Source of the DNA: Cephalopachus bancanus
Lineage: Eukaryota; Chordata; Mammalia; Primates; Tarsiidae
Direction of reading: 5' to 3'
Assembly (NCBI GenBank): GCA_027257055.1
Contig: JAPVLO010000039.1
Span: forward strand, 9,330,501 to 9,394,500
Length of the DNA stretch: 64,000 bases
Shown here: positions 12,251-24,046 of the stretch, piece after piece
How positions within the stretch are numbered: the first letter of the stretch is position 1
Layout of the letters: each line of letters opens with the position of its first letter
Translations under genes and position numbers: made by a program
The notes under the pieces: generated by a model
Databases searched by the model: none
The model's input: only the letters and a program-made list of their open reading frames with translations
Told to the model about the DNA's origin: nothing

Positions 12251-13530
12251 GGGTTGGGGCGGGTCTGTGTGATGGGGGAGACCCACCTTTCTTGCCAACA
12301 CCACTGTCCCAGCACCCAGAGACCCCCAACCCTGCTCCAAGTCCTTGCTGCCCCTTCCGGCCCTTACCCTCTTCCTGTCCTCTGGGAGGACAGCGTGTGG
12401 GTGACTCTGGGGTCTCAATGGAGCAGAATGTGCCTCTGCCTCCTCTCTGCCTGGGATCTCCTTACACTGTGCATGGTGCAGCCCCCATGTGGCAAGCACA
12501 TTTGTTCACAGGGAGCGAGGGGGGTCTGCTCAGGGCTCTTCCTCCGACCCTTCCTCAGGGAAGCATGGATCTGGATGAGGGTGGTGGGGTCCCAAGGTGC
12601 ATCCTCCCGTGCAGGGGCTTCCCCAAGTGGGGATCTGTCTGGCAGGCTGCTCCCCACTCTCATCTCATGGCCCACAGTCCACCCTGGGTCAGGCCTCAGG
12701 CAGGGCTGGTGGCGGACAGCCATGTCCACGAGCAGCGTGGCTACAATGTGGCTCGTGGTGGGGACCTCCGCAGGGTGCAGGGATGACTGGAGCCCTGGGT
12801 GTCCCGGGACTGGTTGGGAGCTTAGCCAGCATGAGGGCTTGGCCTGGGCCATGACCATGAGCCGGGCTCCCCTTGGGACAGAGAAATGATAGGGTCACCG
12901 GAGTATGCTTGGCTGGTGACCAGGCTCCGGAGCTGAGCGTCCCCTCCCGGGTCCTGTCTGCAGCAGCTCTTGGCCTTTGAAGGGGTCAGAGCTACCTGAG
13001 ATGTTGTCTGGTTCCACCACCCTCCTCTGGGACTAGCCCAGGACTCCAAGGTCATGACGCAGGGTGGGGTGCTTGCCTGGGAGCCTTCCCAGATCTGGCC
13101 CTGGATGTGACGAGGGCTGTGGGCCCTGTTCATCCAGGCAGTGATGGGGTTGGGGAGGACAGACCCCGGAGCCTGACAGCCTCTCGCAGGAGGGGGTGGG
13201 TCCAGGCACTCCAGAGGCAGGTCCTTTCACTTGGGAGAAGGCTGGTGTGGCCCAGAGTGGACAGACATGGCCAGGTGTCCCCTGCAGCCCACCTGAGGCC
13301 GCCCTCTTTCTTTCCCCACCCCTCTCAGCCGACATGTCCGGGGCCTCAGGCAGAAAACGTCCCTTTGTGGGGTTTCAGAGCCTGGGTTCTCCAGGGAAAA
13401 GGCAATTCTTCAGATGCATCTAGACTCCCTGGCTTTCCTGGGCTTGGTGTCCCCTGTTACTCAAAGCACTGGTCAAAGGCCCCTTCTGGTGCCTCTTGTT
13501 CGAAAACCTGGGTCTTGATGGTCCCGGTGA
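12251..13530. other. 3' flank of pseudogene A
   Basis: The first about 60 bases resemble the 3' untranslated region of pseudogene D (a gatggg(g)gagacccacc stretch). No other exon, Alu or simple repeat was recognised. Confidence 0.4.
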
Positions 13531-13539
13531 CAGGAAGCC

Positions 13540-13960
13540 TCTGTGACAGGAAGCCGTGGGCCAGGCCAGCTGGTGGGCATGGGGGAGAGGACAGGGATGG
13601 CAGGGGGTGCTGCACCCTCTCTCTGCTCTTCTGTGCTGGTCCCTGACTGGCCCCAAATGCCCCACCCTCGTCTGCATTGCAGGCGGGGCTCTGGAGACCT
13701 GGCACAGGGATGAATACCACAGCTCCTGCTCCATCGGTGCCGGGCGCTAGGGGCTCTCCCATGCCTCGGGCCACGTCTTCCCTGGTAATGTAGCTCTGTG
13801 GATGATGCAATGTTCCTGGGGGGAGCTGGGGGGACAGGGTGGGTAATGCCCGAGTTGCCCATTACCTAACTTCTGTCTGCAGCTCTATGTCCAGCAGGCC
13901 CAGAAGGGCATTGGGTAAAGCTGATGGCTGCTGGTGGGTGAGGGGGGTCACCCCAGTGTC
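13540..13960. repeat. Second copy of the duplicated A flank (partner 8795-9300)
   Basis: See 8795-9300. No protease exons follow this copy, so a neighbouring gene unit was either lost or never included. Confidence 0.55.
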
Positions 13961-14745
13961 TGGGGTCTCTCATCTTAAGGCTTTGGGAAACTTTGCTGGG
14001 AGCCGTGAATATCTACTTACCCACCCTCTCTAGTGTGGACGAGACATGGCACATGGCCCTGGTTCTTACATCAAATCAAACTGGACTGCAAGTCGGTGGG
14101 CATTCAACCCCAGTATTTGTAGGGATTCCCACGCCTCCCCAGGGCACTTTGAACACATCCTAGGCAGAGTGAGACATTTCAGGACACCCAGGCCCGCCGC
14201 TCTAAGGTGCCCATTGTCCAGACCCACATGAAGATCTAAGCTGATGGCTTGAGTGAATTTTCCACCCCTTCCAGGGTCAGATTCCTCCACCTGTAATCAG
14301 ACATTGTCAACAGCTTCTGGCCTTGAGACAAGGCAGGCATCCTTATCCCAGGAGTAAGCTGTCGATCCCCAACAAGTGGAGCCTTTTGTCCTGAGAATGG
14401 GTGCCGACCCCAACGAGGAAGAGGGGAGATAGGGAGATGGACCCTCCATGTTCTGGGACTCAAGAATGGGGGTCCCAAAAACAATCTTTCAGGTGTTTTA
14501 AAAACTGATCTCAATACATGTTTGTTGATTGTAGTTTAGACACTGGTTTATGCCAATAGGTGCTGGGAAGACTTAATGCTGATTAAAAGGGAGCTCTGGG
14601 TGTGGTCATGAGACACGTAGACACTGTTAATCAATAGTTCAAATAGATAAGACATTGCTTGTTTTAGCTATAAATACTGAACATAAAATTCGCCTTGGGG
14701 AACGGTTTTCTTGGTCAATACCCAGACCTGTTCCCTGGCTTCCAG
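13961..14745. other. Intergenic DNA, nothing recognised
   Basis: About 0.8 kb changing from GC-rich to AT-rich near 14500. 14510-14710 could be an old mobile-element remnant, but I cannot name it. Confidence 0.35.
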
Positions 14746-14747
14746 TT

Positions 14748-15046
14748 TTTCTTTTTTGAGTCAGGGTATCATTCTGTCACCTGGGCCAGAGTGCAGGGGC
14801 ATGGTCACAACTCACTGTAGCCTTGACTTTCTGGGCTCAGGCGATCCTCCCACCTCAGCCCCCCAAGTAGCTGGGACTATAGGCACACACCATCATACCC
14901 GGCTTATTCTTTGATTTTTTTTTTTTTTTTTTTTGTAGAGACAAGGTCTCGCTATGTTGCCCAGGATGGTCTTGAACTCCTGGGCTCAAGCAATCCTCCC
15001 ACTTCATCCTCCCAAAGTGCTGGGATAACAGGCGTGAATCACTGCA
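14748..15046 (-). mobile_element. Alu (antisense)
   Basis: tttttgagtcagggtatcat, cctcagccccccaagtagct, a middle T-rich linker with ttttgtagagacaaggtctc, and a cctcccaaagtgctgggata end. It lacks the ggccgggagcggcc variant and looks like the more conventional older Alu type. Confidence 0.9.
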
Positions 15047-15445
15047 CCAGTGAGTTTGTTTTTCAAGATGTAAAGAGTTCTGGAGATGGATGATGAGTCT
15101 ATCCAAGTAGTGAATAACGTTTATGAACTTTCTGATGATAAACCAAACTTGAATTCCTGTGATAAACCCAGCTTGGCTGTGACATATTATCTACTGTATA
15201 CCCAGGTAGATATGACTTGCTAATTTTTGCAGCTATATTCAAGTTCACACTTTCCTTTCTTTGGATAGTTTTCATGTGAACATCAGGGTTATGGTGAGCT
15301 CTTCGAAGAGGATATCTTAATTTTTCTCTTTTCCTATTTTTTGGGAGGATCCTGCATAAAACTGGGCGGATCAATTGCTTGAATTTTTGGTAGAACTTAC
15401 ATTTAAAATAATGCGTAGCTGGTGCTTTTTTTCCTTTGTCATAAA
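15047..15445. other. AT-rich sequence, probable LINE remnant
   Basis: Reads such as gatgataaaccaaacttgaa and gataaacccagcttggctgt resemble degraded L1 ORF2-like sequence, but no reading frame survives. Confidence 0.35.
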
Positions 15446-15447
15446 AT

Positions 15448-15740
15448 TCTTTTTTTTTTGAGTTGGAGTCTCACTCTGTCGCCCAGACTGGAGTGCAGTG
15501 GCTGCTCCCAGCCACCGCAGTCTTGACCTGCTGGGTTTCGGCGATCCTTCCGCCTCAGCCTTCCGAGTAGCTGGAACTACAGGCGTGTGCTACCACACCC
15601 GGCTAATTTTTTTTATTTATTGTAGAGTTGAGGTCTCACCAAGTTGCCCAGGTGGGTCTTGAACCCATGGACTAGGGCAATCCACTCACCTCAGCCTCCC
15701 AAGGCACGGGATTACAGGCTGAGCTACAGAGCCCGGCTTG
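15448..15740 (-). mobile_element. Alu, lineage-type (antisense), with target-site duplication
   Basis: ttgagttggagtctcactct start, dimeric, gagcccggct end. tgtcataaaattct occurs immediately on both sides (about 15436 and 15739), a clean target-site duplication. Confidence 0.95.
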
Positions 15741-15799
15741 TCATAAAATTCTTATATGGTCACAATTTCATGATTATTTTCACAAATTCTTGTTATCAT

Positions 15800-17120
15800 A
15801 ATTTTTTTAGATCAGGTTTATTGAGATGGAATTTACACCCAGTAAAATCCATCCATTTCAGTGTACAGAGCTATGAGTTTTGGCAAGCATGGAGTCAGGA
15901 CCCACCATAACACTGATGACATCAGCAACTGCTTCAATGAAGTTTTTGGTGCCTCTCTGTGGCCAACTCCTCCCCACACCCAGCCTTGGCGGCCATTGTC
16001 TGTTTTTGATCCACAATTTGACCTTCTCAGGATGCCACCTGTGTGGAATCACATAGCCGTAGGAATCTGGGCTCCTCTCTCAGTGTAACATGTCTGACCT
16101 CCATTACCCGCATCTGTTGTCTGACTCTTTCCACTGTAGGGAGGTGTCGCTGTTTACTTACCTGTTTTTTTTTAACCTGAATTTACCTGTTCAAGAATAT
16201 TTGTGTTATTTAAGGCTTTTGGCAATTGCACATAGACTCATACAGGTTCTCGTGTGAATGTACAATTGTATTTCTCTCATGTATGACAATTCTATGTTTA
16301 ACTCCATTCTCCCCAGGCATTGGGCTTTCCAGCTTCTTAACATGCTCTTTGAATAGTTCTGTATTGATTTTAATTCATATTTGACTACTGGCTCATGGTG
16401 TTGAGCGTTTGCCACCCACATGGCATACTTGGTGAAGTGTTCAAGTCTTTTCCATCCTTTTTTTTTTTTTTGAGTTGGAATCTCACTCCGTCGTCCAGGC
16501 TGGAGTGTGGCACACTCACAGCCATCCCAGTGTCAACTTTGCTAGGCTCCAGCAATCCTTTTTCCTCAGCCTTCCAAGTAGTTGGAACTATAGGCGCACA
16601 CTACTACACCCGGCTAATTTTTGATTTATTGTAGAGATGAGGTCTTGCCAAGTTGCCTGGGCTGGTCTTGAACCCACGGGCTCAGGCAATCCACTCACCT
16701 TAGCCTGCCAAAGTGCTGGGATTACAGGCTAAGTCACCGAGTCTGGACTTTTCCATCCATTTTTAAAACTTGTGTTTCTGTTTTCTCACACTGGAGTTTT
16801 GAGATTCTTTGTATGTTCTGGATACAAACGCTTTGTTTTTTACAGACATTTTCTCCCTGTGTGGAACTTTGTTTAATTTTCTTAAGAGTGTTTTTCATGA
16901 GGGTAAGTTTTTAACTTTGATCAAATCCAGTTAATACATTTTAAAATGAATTGTACAGTCTGTTGGCTGGAATCAGCCCTTGCGCTTTTCATCCTTTTAC
17001 CTTCCACTTTCTCTTTTTCCTGTAAACATTCTGCATTGAGATTTGCCTGTTCACATCCATCTTCGATATTTATATCTTAATGGGCAAGTTCAACCTCTTG
17101 TGCTCATTAGAATCACTGAA
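15800..17120. mobile_element. Old L1 3'-region remnant, interrupted by an Alu
   Basis: ggtttattgagatggaattt followed by a gtaaaatccatccatttcag segment is the pattern of mammalian L1M 3' untranslated sequence. Further on, gagggtaagtttttaacttt and gatcaaatccagttaataca match another typical L1 3' segment. The Alu at 16458-16750 splits it. No ORF2 frame remains. Confidence 0.6.
16458..16750 (-). mobile_element. Alu, lineage-type (antisense), with target-site duplication
   Basis: T run, ttgagttggaatctcactcc, dimeric body, and a gtcaccgagtctgg end. cttttccatcc lies on both sides as a target-site duplication. Confidence 0.92.
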
Positions 17121-17122
17121 CC

Positions 17123-17408
17123 AGCCGGGCTGGGTGGCTCAGCCTGTAACCCCGCGCTTTTGGGAGGCTGAGGTGAGTGGATTGCCTGAGCCCACGGGTT
17201 CGAGACCCGCCTGGGCAGCGAGACCCCATCTCTACAACAAATCAAAAAATCAGCCGGGCGTGGTAGTGCATGCCTGTAATTCCAGCTACTCGGAAGGTTG
17301 AGGCGAAAGGATCGCCGGAGCCCAGCAGGTCGAGGCTGCGGTGGCCGGAAGCGGCCACTGCACTCCAGTCTGGGCGAGAGTGGGACTCCAAAAAAAAAAA
17401 AAAAAAAG
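17123..17408 (+). mobile_element. Alu, lineage-type, with target-site duplication
   Basis: gccgggctgggtggctcagc start, caacaaatcaaaaaatcagc linker, gtggccggaagcggccactg in the right monomer, and an A tail. agaatcactgaacc before it and agaatcactgagcc after it form a target-site duplication. This is one of the best-preserved sense-strand copies of the unusual subfamily. Confidence 0.95.
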
Positions 17409-17658
17409 AATCACTGAGCCGCTCACACTGGTCCCTACTGTCTTAGCTTGCCATTTTATACAGCTGAATTATTTTCTATGGGCCTTTTTTCCTTTCTCAC
17501 CTTTCTACATGCAACCTCGGTAAGATATGTGTATCAGCCTCTCACATCTGGCCTCTCCTCCTCCCTGACGTCCATCACATCGATATCATCTAGTCTGTTA
17601 ATTCTGGGTTACTGTGGGTGTCTTTTTCTCTTCATCTAGGGTGTTATCTATTTCCTTT

Positions 17659-17948
17659 TTTTTTTTTGATTCGGAGTCTCACTCTGTCACCCAGACTGGA
17701 GTGCAATGGCTGCTCCTGGCCACCACAGCCTCGACCTGCTGGGCTCCGGCGATCCTTCCGCCTCAGCCTTCCGAGTAGCTGGAACTACAGGCGCAGGCTA
17801 CCACGCCCGGCTAATTTTTTTGATTTATTGTAGAGATGAGGTCTCGCCAAGTTGCCCAGGCGGGCCACGAACGCGCGGGCTCAGGCAATCCACTCACCTC
17901 AGCCTCCCAAGGCGCGAGATTACGGCTGAGCCACCGAGCCCGGCTTGT
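17659..17948 (-). mobile_element. Alu, lineage-type (antisense), with target-site duplication
   Basis: ttgattcggagtctcactct start, a gctcctggccaccacagcc variant of the palindrome, and a gagcccggct end. gttatctattt repeats on both sides. Confidence 0.95.
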
Positions 17949-18957
17949 TATCTATTTTCAAAAGATAACAGTAACCTTTCAATGCTGTTTAGTTTCCTCT
18001 ACTGAATCCATCTCCTGCACCATTTTCTGTAATTGTCTCTCCTTTCATTCAAGCGTTTCACCTCATCTGCTTCAAAAGTCACGATGGGTTTGAGATATTC
18101 TGGGTTGCCTGAGAAGACATCCATGCTGGGTGGCAGTTTTCTCAGACAGAATGTTCTAGGTTCTCAGCTATTTCTTCACTGCTTTAGACTATTATTCCAT
18201 ATTCAACTTGCATCTACTGTTGCAGCTGGAAAATTGGATGCCACCTAGCTTTCCATGTTTCCTTAAAGGGTCGTGATCCCTCAGTGTGTCACAGGGGCAG
18301 GCTCCAACCCTTGGCTCTCACCCCATGGCAGGCCTGGTTCCTTGCAGAATACTGATCCCCATCTTACTGAGACCCCCAGACACGGGCTCAGGCGTGAGCG
18401 GTGCCCTGGGGAGGCCTCGTGTTGAAGGGCGAGGGACATGGCGGAGGGTGGTGGTGGCCCATGACGTGGGCACTAGAGAAACATTTCGGCGATGGAGCCT
18501 GAGCTGCTGGAGCTCTGGGCGCCGGTAGCACAGGCCTCCCTGTTCTGCCTCCCAGGGGTCGGAATTGGGGCTCCTGTTGCCATGGGAACCCTCACAGGCC
18601 CCAGGTCCCATCCTATGTGTGAGAGAGCAGAGCTGGCCAAGGAGTGCAGGGCCGGCCTGGGTCCAAGCTCTGCTGCACCCAGGGCAGGGGGCTGTGAGCC
18701 TCTGCCCAGGCACCCGACACACCCCAACCCGGAAAGGTGGTGGATTCCGTGTGACAAGAACTTGACTCTGTTCGGGACCCGATGGCACAGAAGAAAGGAG
18801 CTCGTGGGTAGGGTCCAGGGAGCGTTGGATGGGAGCAGAGTTTCGCATAGGATCCTGTGGTTTGGATGGGGAGAAAAGGATCCAAGGTCATTTCAGCCCC
18901 AGCAAGCAGGGGGAGGCAGAGTGTGGGCTTGGGGTAGGAGGTGGGTGTGGGAGCCGG
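17949..18957. other. Sequence outside the inverted duplication, no gene recognised
   Basis: About 1 kb, AT-rich at first and GC-rich from about 18280. It has no counterpart that I can see beyond the right arm (after about 35290), so the left edge of the inverted duplication is placed at its end. No exon was recognised. Confidence 0.4.
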
Positions 18958-19206
18958 GGCTGACATCAGAATCTGAGCTCAGGGGTGGTGCCGTCAGAGG
19001 AGCGGGTCTTGGAGTCCATGCAAAGCGCCTTGAGTGCTGCCCTGTGAGTCAGAGTTTGTCACCCTGAGTGATGGATCAGGAACACTGAAGGAGCTCTTGA
19101 GAGACACAGATATGCTTGCTCATGGAAGAAACGCCCACTGCAAGTATGAAAACTCCCCCTGATGCCCAGCCTTCTTGACTGTGGGGACATGCTAGTTAAA
19201 ATATCC

Positions 19207-19513
19207 ACGAGGCCGAGTCGGTGGCTCATGCCTGTCATCCCAGCCCTTTGGGAGGTGAGAGGATTGCCTGAGCTCAGGAGGTCGAGATCAGCCTGGGCAA
19301 CACAGGGAGACCTTGTCTCCACACAAAATCAAGGAATTAACTGACCTTGGTGGTGCACACCTATAGTCCCAGCCACTCGGGGGCTCACGGGGGAGGATCA
19401 CCTGAGGCCAGAAAATGGAGACGGAGGTGAACTGTGATCGTGCTCCCGCACCCCAGTCTGGATGATAGAGTGGGGCCTTGATTTAAAAATATAAAAGTAA
19501 AAAAAAAAAAAAT
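19207..19513 (+). mobile_element. Alu
   Basis: gaggccgagtcggtggctca start, acaaaatcaaggaattaact linker, and accccagtctggatgataga end plus A run. It sits at the place matching the antisense Alu at 34755-35035 in the other arm, so this insertion predates the duplication. Confidence 0.88.
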
Positions 19514-21341
19514 CCACTGGGGCCATTTTGTTCTCCTCAGACTGAAAGCAATGAAAAGCTTGAGCCTCTTCCCTGGTGCTGGGGCCCCTGTGAGACCAGT
19601 GCTCTCAACACCGAGGAGGGGAGGTGAAACCAGTCCAGCCTCTTTGCAGGACAAGTAGTTCTGGCTGGTGCAGTTGAGGAGCTGTGGGCTCTGGCATGTG
19701 CTGGAGGACACGGACCCTGCAGCTCTTGGGTAAAATGGAAATGCGGTTTATGTTTGTGGTGGCAAGAGTCTGGAATCACCTAAAAGCTCTTCAGCTTGAA
19801 AGGAACAAATCAGCTGTGGCGTGTCCCTATCACATGGTGACGGGGCATGCCCCAGTCGGCACCCTGGTGTCAGTGTAAGTCAGGGCACACTCCTACCCAC
19901 TGGGGAGAAATAAGATGCTACCCAGAATGGAAAGACAACCTGGGTTCCATTTCCATTGCAGGACACAGGGCAGTGGCCCTCTGTCCCTGCACGTGGGTGG
20001 ATCGTGAGGGATGAGATCTCTTCCCCAGAGGGCTGGGGTCGGCACTGTAGCATCTGAGGCCGGGAAAGAAGAGCGGCTGCCTGGGGGCAGGATGGATCAG
20101 GGTGCAAAAGGGGCCTTTGCCCACAGCCCTGGTGCCATGGTGTTGCCAGGGGGCTATCGATTCGGCAGCCTTCGGAGTCCCCAAGATGCGGCTGCTGCCA
20201 TGGCGATGGGCATGGCCAGACACAGATGCGCCAAGGCCTGCAGTGCAGGGGCCTCTCCCGACAGAAGCCTGGGACTCAGGGCGTGGATCTAGTGGACGGA
20301 GGCAGGGACCGGGAATGCCCACCAGGGCAGGAAGGCCCAGGAGCACTGGCAGATAGACGGCATCTGTCTTCATCTTGCTTGACCCATTAGGACCCATTAG
20401 GGCCCCAGTTCTGCAGGCCAGGGGAGGCCACGAGGACCTGATGGGGAGGAGGTGACAGCGTCCTGGTTTCTGCCCGAGATCCCACTTAGATTGTCGCCCT
20501 CAACCCCTGTTGGCCTGTGGGCATCTGCGTCCTGCAGGGGAGGCTCCTGGGCTCTGTGGTGTTGCAACCCGGGCTTGGTCTGGGGCTTCGGGTCAGAGAT
20601 AGGTAGAAGGTGGCAGCTCCACTATTGCCCAATGTCTCATCTCGTCTTGCAACACTGTGGGGCCCAGGTGAGCCTTGGCAGAGCTGAGGCAAGCAGGGAG
20701 TGGGTCTCCAAGAGGGGGCTACCTGGGGCTTGGGGTCTCAGACACAAGGGCCTTGTGTCCCCTGGGGACCCTGGAGCTGGGAGGGCAAGGGCCCTGATGT
20801 CCCTGCCACAAGTGAGCAGGAAATACCACGGCGGCTTAGGTGACACCATCCCAGCCCTGGTCCCGTTCCTCCCCAGACTTGGTGCATGGACGGAGGGGGG
20901 CAGCACGTCACACTCCCAAGTCTCATCCACCCTGGCTGCCCTGGTTGCCCGGCAGAGGCCTCTCCTCCCCGGTGGCTGCTGGGTCAGGATGCGGGCCCTG
21001 GAGGAGGCGGCTTGGGCACCCTGGCAACCTGTGGTCCCGGCTCACACAGCCAGGTCCATCCCCTCTCCTGGAGGCCAGAGGTTCCAGGTCAGGTGGCTCA
21101 GGCCTGGCCCCTCCTGAGGCCTTGCTCCTGGGTGTGTGAGCGCCACCGCCCCCCGGCGTTTTCACAGGGTCATCCTCGGTGTGTTGGTGTCCGCTTCTCT
21201 GCACCCATTTCCTGATGAAAGGATCAAGGGGCCAGATACCAGCTATGGGAGGCTACAACATTGGGGTGAAGCCTGAGCCTCAGCCTCCCTTCCCAGAAGC
21301 TGGCGTGGGGTCCCTATGCCCCTCTCCAGGCCTCTCCAGAG

Positions 21342-23248
21342 ACGCTGTGGCTACCGTGCCTGGCCCTCCCCCTCCTGGGGGGTCCGTGCCTGTGTCTCCA
21401 GGTGAGTTTACGCCCCATGCCCTCGGTTCCCTGGGACCCCTCCCTGTCCTGCTCATGGCCCAGTCCTGGGTGGCGGGTGGCTTCCCCTTGTCCTGAGTGC
21501 TGGGACAACCCCTGTCCAGTCCCCTGGTATTTCCTCCCTTGCCCCCAGACCCTGAGTCCGGACAGGAATTGGTGGGCATCGTCGGGGGCTGTGCGGCCTC
21601 ACACAGGAGACACCCCTGGCAGGTGAGCCTGCGGTTCTACAGCCACAAGTTCGGAAGATGGGATCACCTGGGCGGGGGCACCCTCATTCACCCGAAATGG
21701 GTGCTGACGGCCGCCCACTGCGTTGAGCCGTGAGTGGGGCCCGCCAAGCCCTGGGTAGGAGCAGGCGGGGGTAGGGGTGAGGCTGTGCTGGGTCAGACAC
21801 AGGGCAACCTGCTGAGCCCTCCCAGGAAATAGGGGAAGCCCCTGCCCTGGTCATGTGGCTCGGCCCTGCTCGTGTGGCCTCCCCACAGCCTCTTCTGAGA
21901 GAGACCCGGTCCTTCCCTAGGAGCGAGCTGGAGGCATGTGCCCTCAGGGTCCAGGTCGGGCAGCTGGAGCTCTATAACAAGGACCGGCTGACCAGGGTGA
22001 CCGAGATCATCGCCACCTGCGATTCGACAAGAGACAGCCTGTCCTTGGGGGCGCAGATCTCGCCCTGCGGAAGCTGGAGGCCCCGGTGCGGCTGTCTGAG
22101 CACGTGCGCCCGGTCTCCCTCCCGCCTGCCTCCCTGAAGGTTCCCTCGGGAAAGACCGGCCTGGTGACCGGCTGGGGTCGCATCAGTTTCTTGTGAGTAT
22201 TGGGGGCTGGGTGGGAAAGTCAAGGGGCTGGCGGGGCCCCTACAGGTGGTCATGGCTGGAGATTTGGACAGGATGTCAGGACTCAGGAATCACTCTGGGC
22301 AGGCCTGGGCAGGCCCTGCTGAGTGTCCGCTCAGGCCCTGTGTTCCAGCCTGACGCCGACCTCCACAGTGAGGCCTGGCTCCCCAAAGCCACAGTGGGAC
22401 CTGCAGGGGCGGCCTCTGAGTCTCCCTCCTCATCCTGGGGGAAATCCTGCCCGGCCCGTCTTTGGGGCAACCTTCAGTCCTTTAGGGGGGCATGCAGTCA
22501 GACCCTGTCCTAGTGGACACGGGGAACTTGAGTCATGGGGTCAGAACTCATGGTTGGGGCTCCCCATAGCCCCTGCTGCAGGTCAGGAGACCCCACGGGG
22601 GTAGACTAGGATCTCCATGGTTGGGGAGGCGTTCGCCTCCACCCAGGCCTGTGTCCCTCTGCAGAGCTGCTGCCCCCACCGTACCGCCTGCAGGAGGCTG
22701 AGGTCCCCATCATATCCAACGCAGTCTGTGACCGGCATTACCGGAGACGCTTCTCCAACAGTTCCACGGCTGTCATCAAGGACAACGTGCTGTGTGCCGG
22801 CAGCATAAGCCAGAGCACCTGCTGTGTAGGTTCCTGATCTGCACACCCTGTCCTCGTCCCCTCATTCCTGTCCCCTATCCCTGTCGCCCATCCCTGTGCC
22901 TGTCCCCTGCCACCCCATCCCTCTTGCCCGTCCCCGACCCCACCCCTGTCTCATCCCCACACCCTCTCCGCAGCTACCCGTCCCGTTCTCATTCCCTGCT
23001 TCTGTCTCCGTCTCCGTCCCCCATGCCCAGCGCCCTGACCCCTGATTCACAGATCCCCTTCCCCTTCTCTCCCACAGGGCGACTCCGGGGGCCCTCTGGT
23101 GAGCAGCTGGAACTGCACCTGGATGCAGGTGGGGGTGGCGAGCGGGGGCTACCACTGCGGCCACAGTGGCTTTCCCACGGTGTACACCCGTGTGACCAGC
23201 TTCCTGCCTTGGATCCGCAAATACGTCCCTCCATTCCTGGGACCCTAG
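21342..23248 (+). pseudogene. Mastin-like serine protease pseudogene D
   Basis: Five exons are recognisable: 21342-21401, 21549-21729, 21921-22192, 22665-22825 and 23078-23248, with GT-AG signals at the four introns. The start codon is ACG and exon 1 lacks one base relative to genes B and C. Exon 3 has lost one C in the IIRHP segment (near 22010), shifting the frame so translation ends soon after. The IVGGC activation site, AAHC histidine motif and GDSGGP serine motif are intact, but the first Cys of the 42-58 disulfide is Gly. Residue 189 equivalent is Ser and 226 equivalent is Thr. The poly(A) signal equivalent reads ACTAAA instead of ATTAAA. It faces gene B tail to tail across the inverted duplication. 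A shifted reading cannot rescue it without sequence errors. Confidence 0.9.
22836..23060 (+). repeat. Pyrimidine-rich imperfect tandem repeat in last intron of D
   Basis: Repeated cccatccctgt/cctgtcccc-like words fill the last intron. The same intron in C (47720-47935) and more weakly in B (29385-29525) carries purine-rich reverse-complement versions, so the repeat predates gene duplication but varies in length. Confidence 0.7.
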
Positions 23249-23939
23249 GCGGGCTGTGGAGGGTCCATGTGATGGGAGACCCACCATCCTGGCCGACACC
23301 CTGCTCCTCCTCGACCTCAGCCTCACCCTCCATTCGTGCCCTGGCCGAAGACCCTTCCCATGGGCCTCTGAGGCTCTGTCCTGCCAGGAGCAGGGGAGGG
23401 CGGGACAAACCCCAGGAACCCCAGACGACTACTGTGACGTGATTCTCACTAAACAGTGTGGAAGCTGCTTCGGGCCTGGGTGTGTGTCTGGACTGTGGGC
23501 ACCTCTAGGGTCACTTCGTGGGTTGGCCGTACTGGGCTGCTGGGGTCCCGGGGCTGGCACACTTACGTTGAGTAGAAGGGGAGTGCTGGCCTGTTTCCAG
23601 AGGACACCACGCCATGAAGGGCAGCCTTGCTCTCCCCTGCTGTGTCCATCCAGCTTTACATCACCCCGCCCTCCAAAATGCCACACTCTGCGCCCAGCGG
23701 CAGTTCAAACCCCACGGTCTTGAATGCTTACTTCCATCCCAAGATATTTGAAGTCGTGGGAGCAGCCTGGGCTTCTGCCTTGGGCCTCTTGACCCCCTCC
23801 CACCTCCCACCCACCCCTGCTACGCCCTCCCAGACGCAGTGGGAGGAGGCAGATCCTTCTGGAGGTGATGAGGGGTTAGTGCCCTACGAAAGGGACCCCA
23901 GAGATCTCACTGGACCTTTTCAACGCTCAAGGACACAGC

Positions 23940-24046
23940 AGGGGGCGCTGCTGCCCAGGCTGGTCTCCAACTTCTGGGCTCAAGTGATCCTCCTACCTTG
24001 GCCTCCCAAAATGCTGGGATTACAGGGATGGCCACCATGCCCGTGA
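23940..24046 (-). mobile_element. Alu fragment (antisense)
   Basis: cccaggctggtctccaactt and cctcccaaaatgctgggatt identify the fragment. Its duplicated partners are at 27151-27262, 46716-46830 and 58885-58992 in the opposite orientation. Confidence 0.82.

Noticed and set aside
21342..23248. D as a third functional protease gene
   Set aside because: Start codon ACG, one-base losses in exons 1 and 3 and loss of a core cysteine are independent defects, unlikely all to be sequencing errors.
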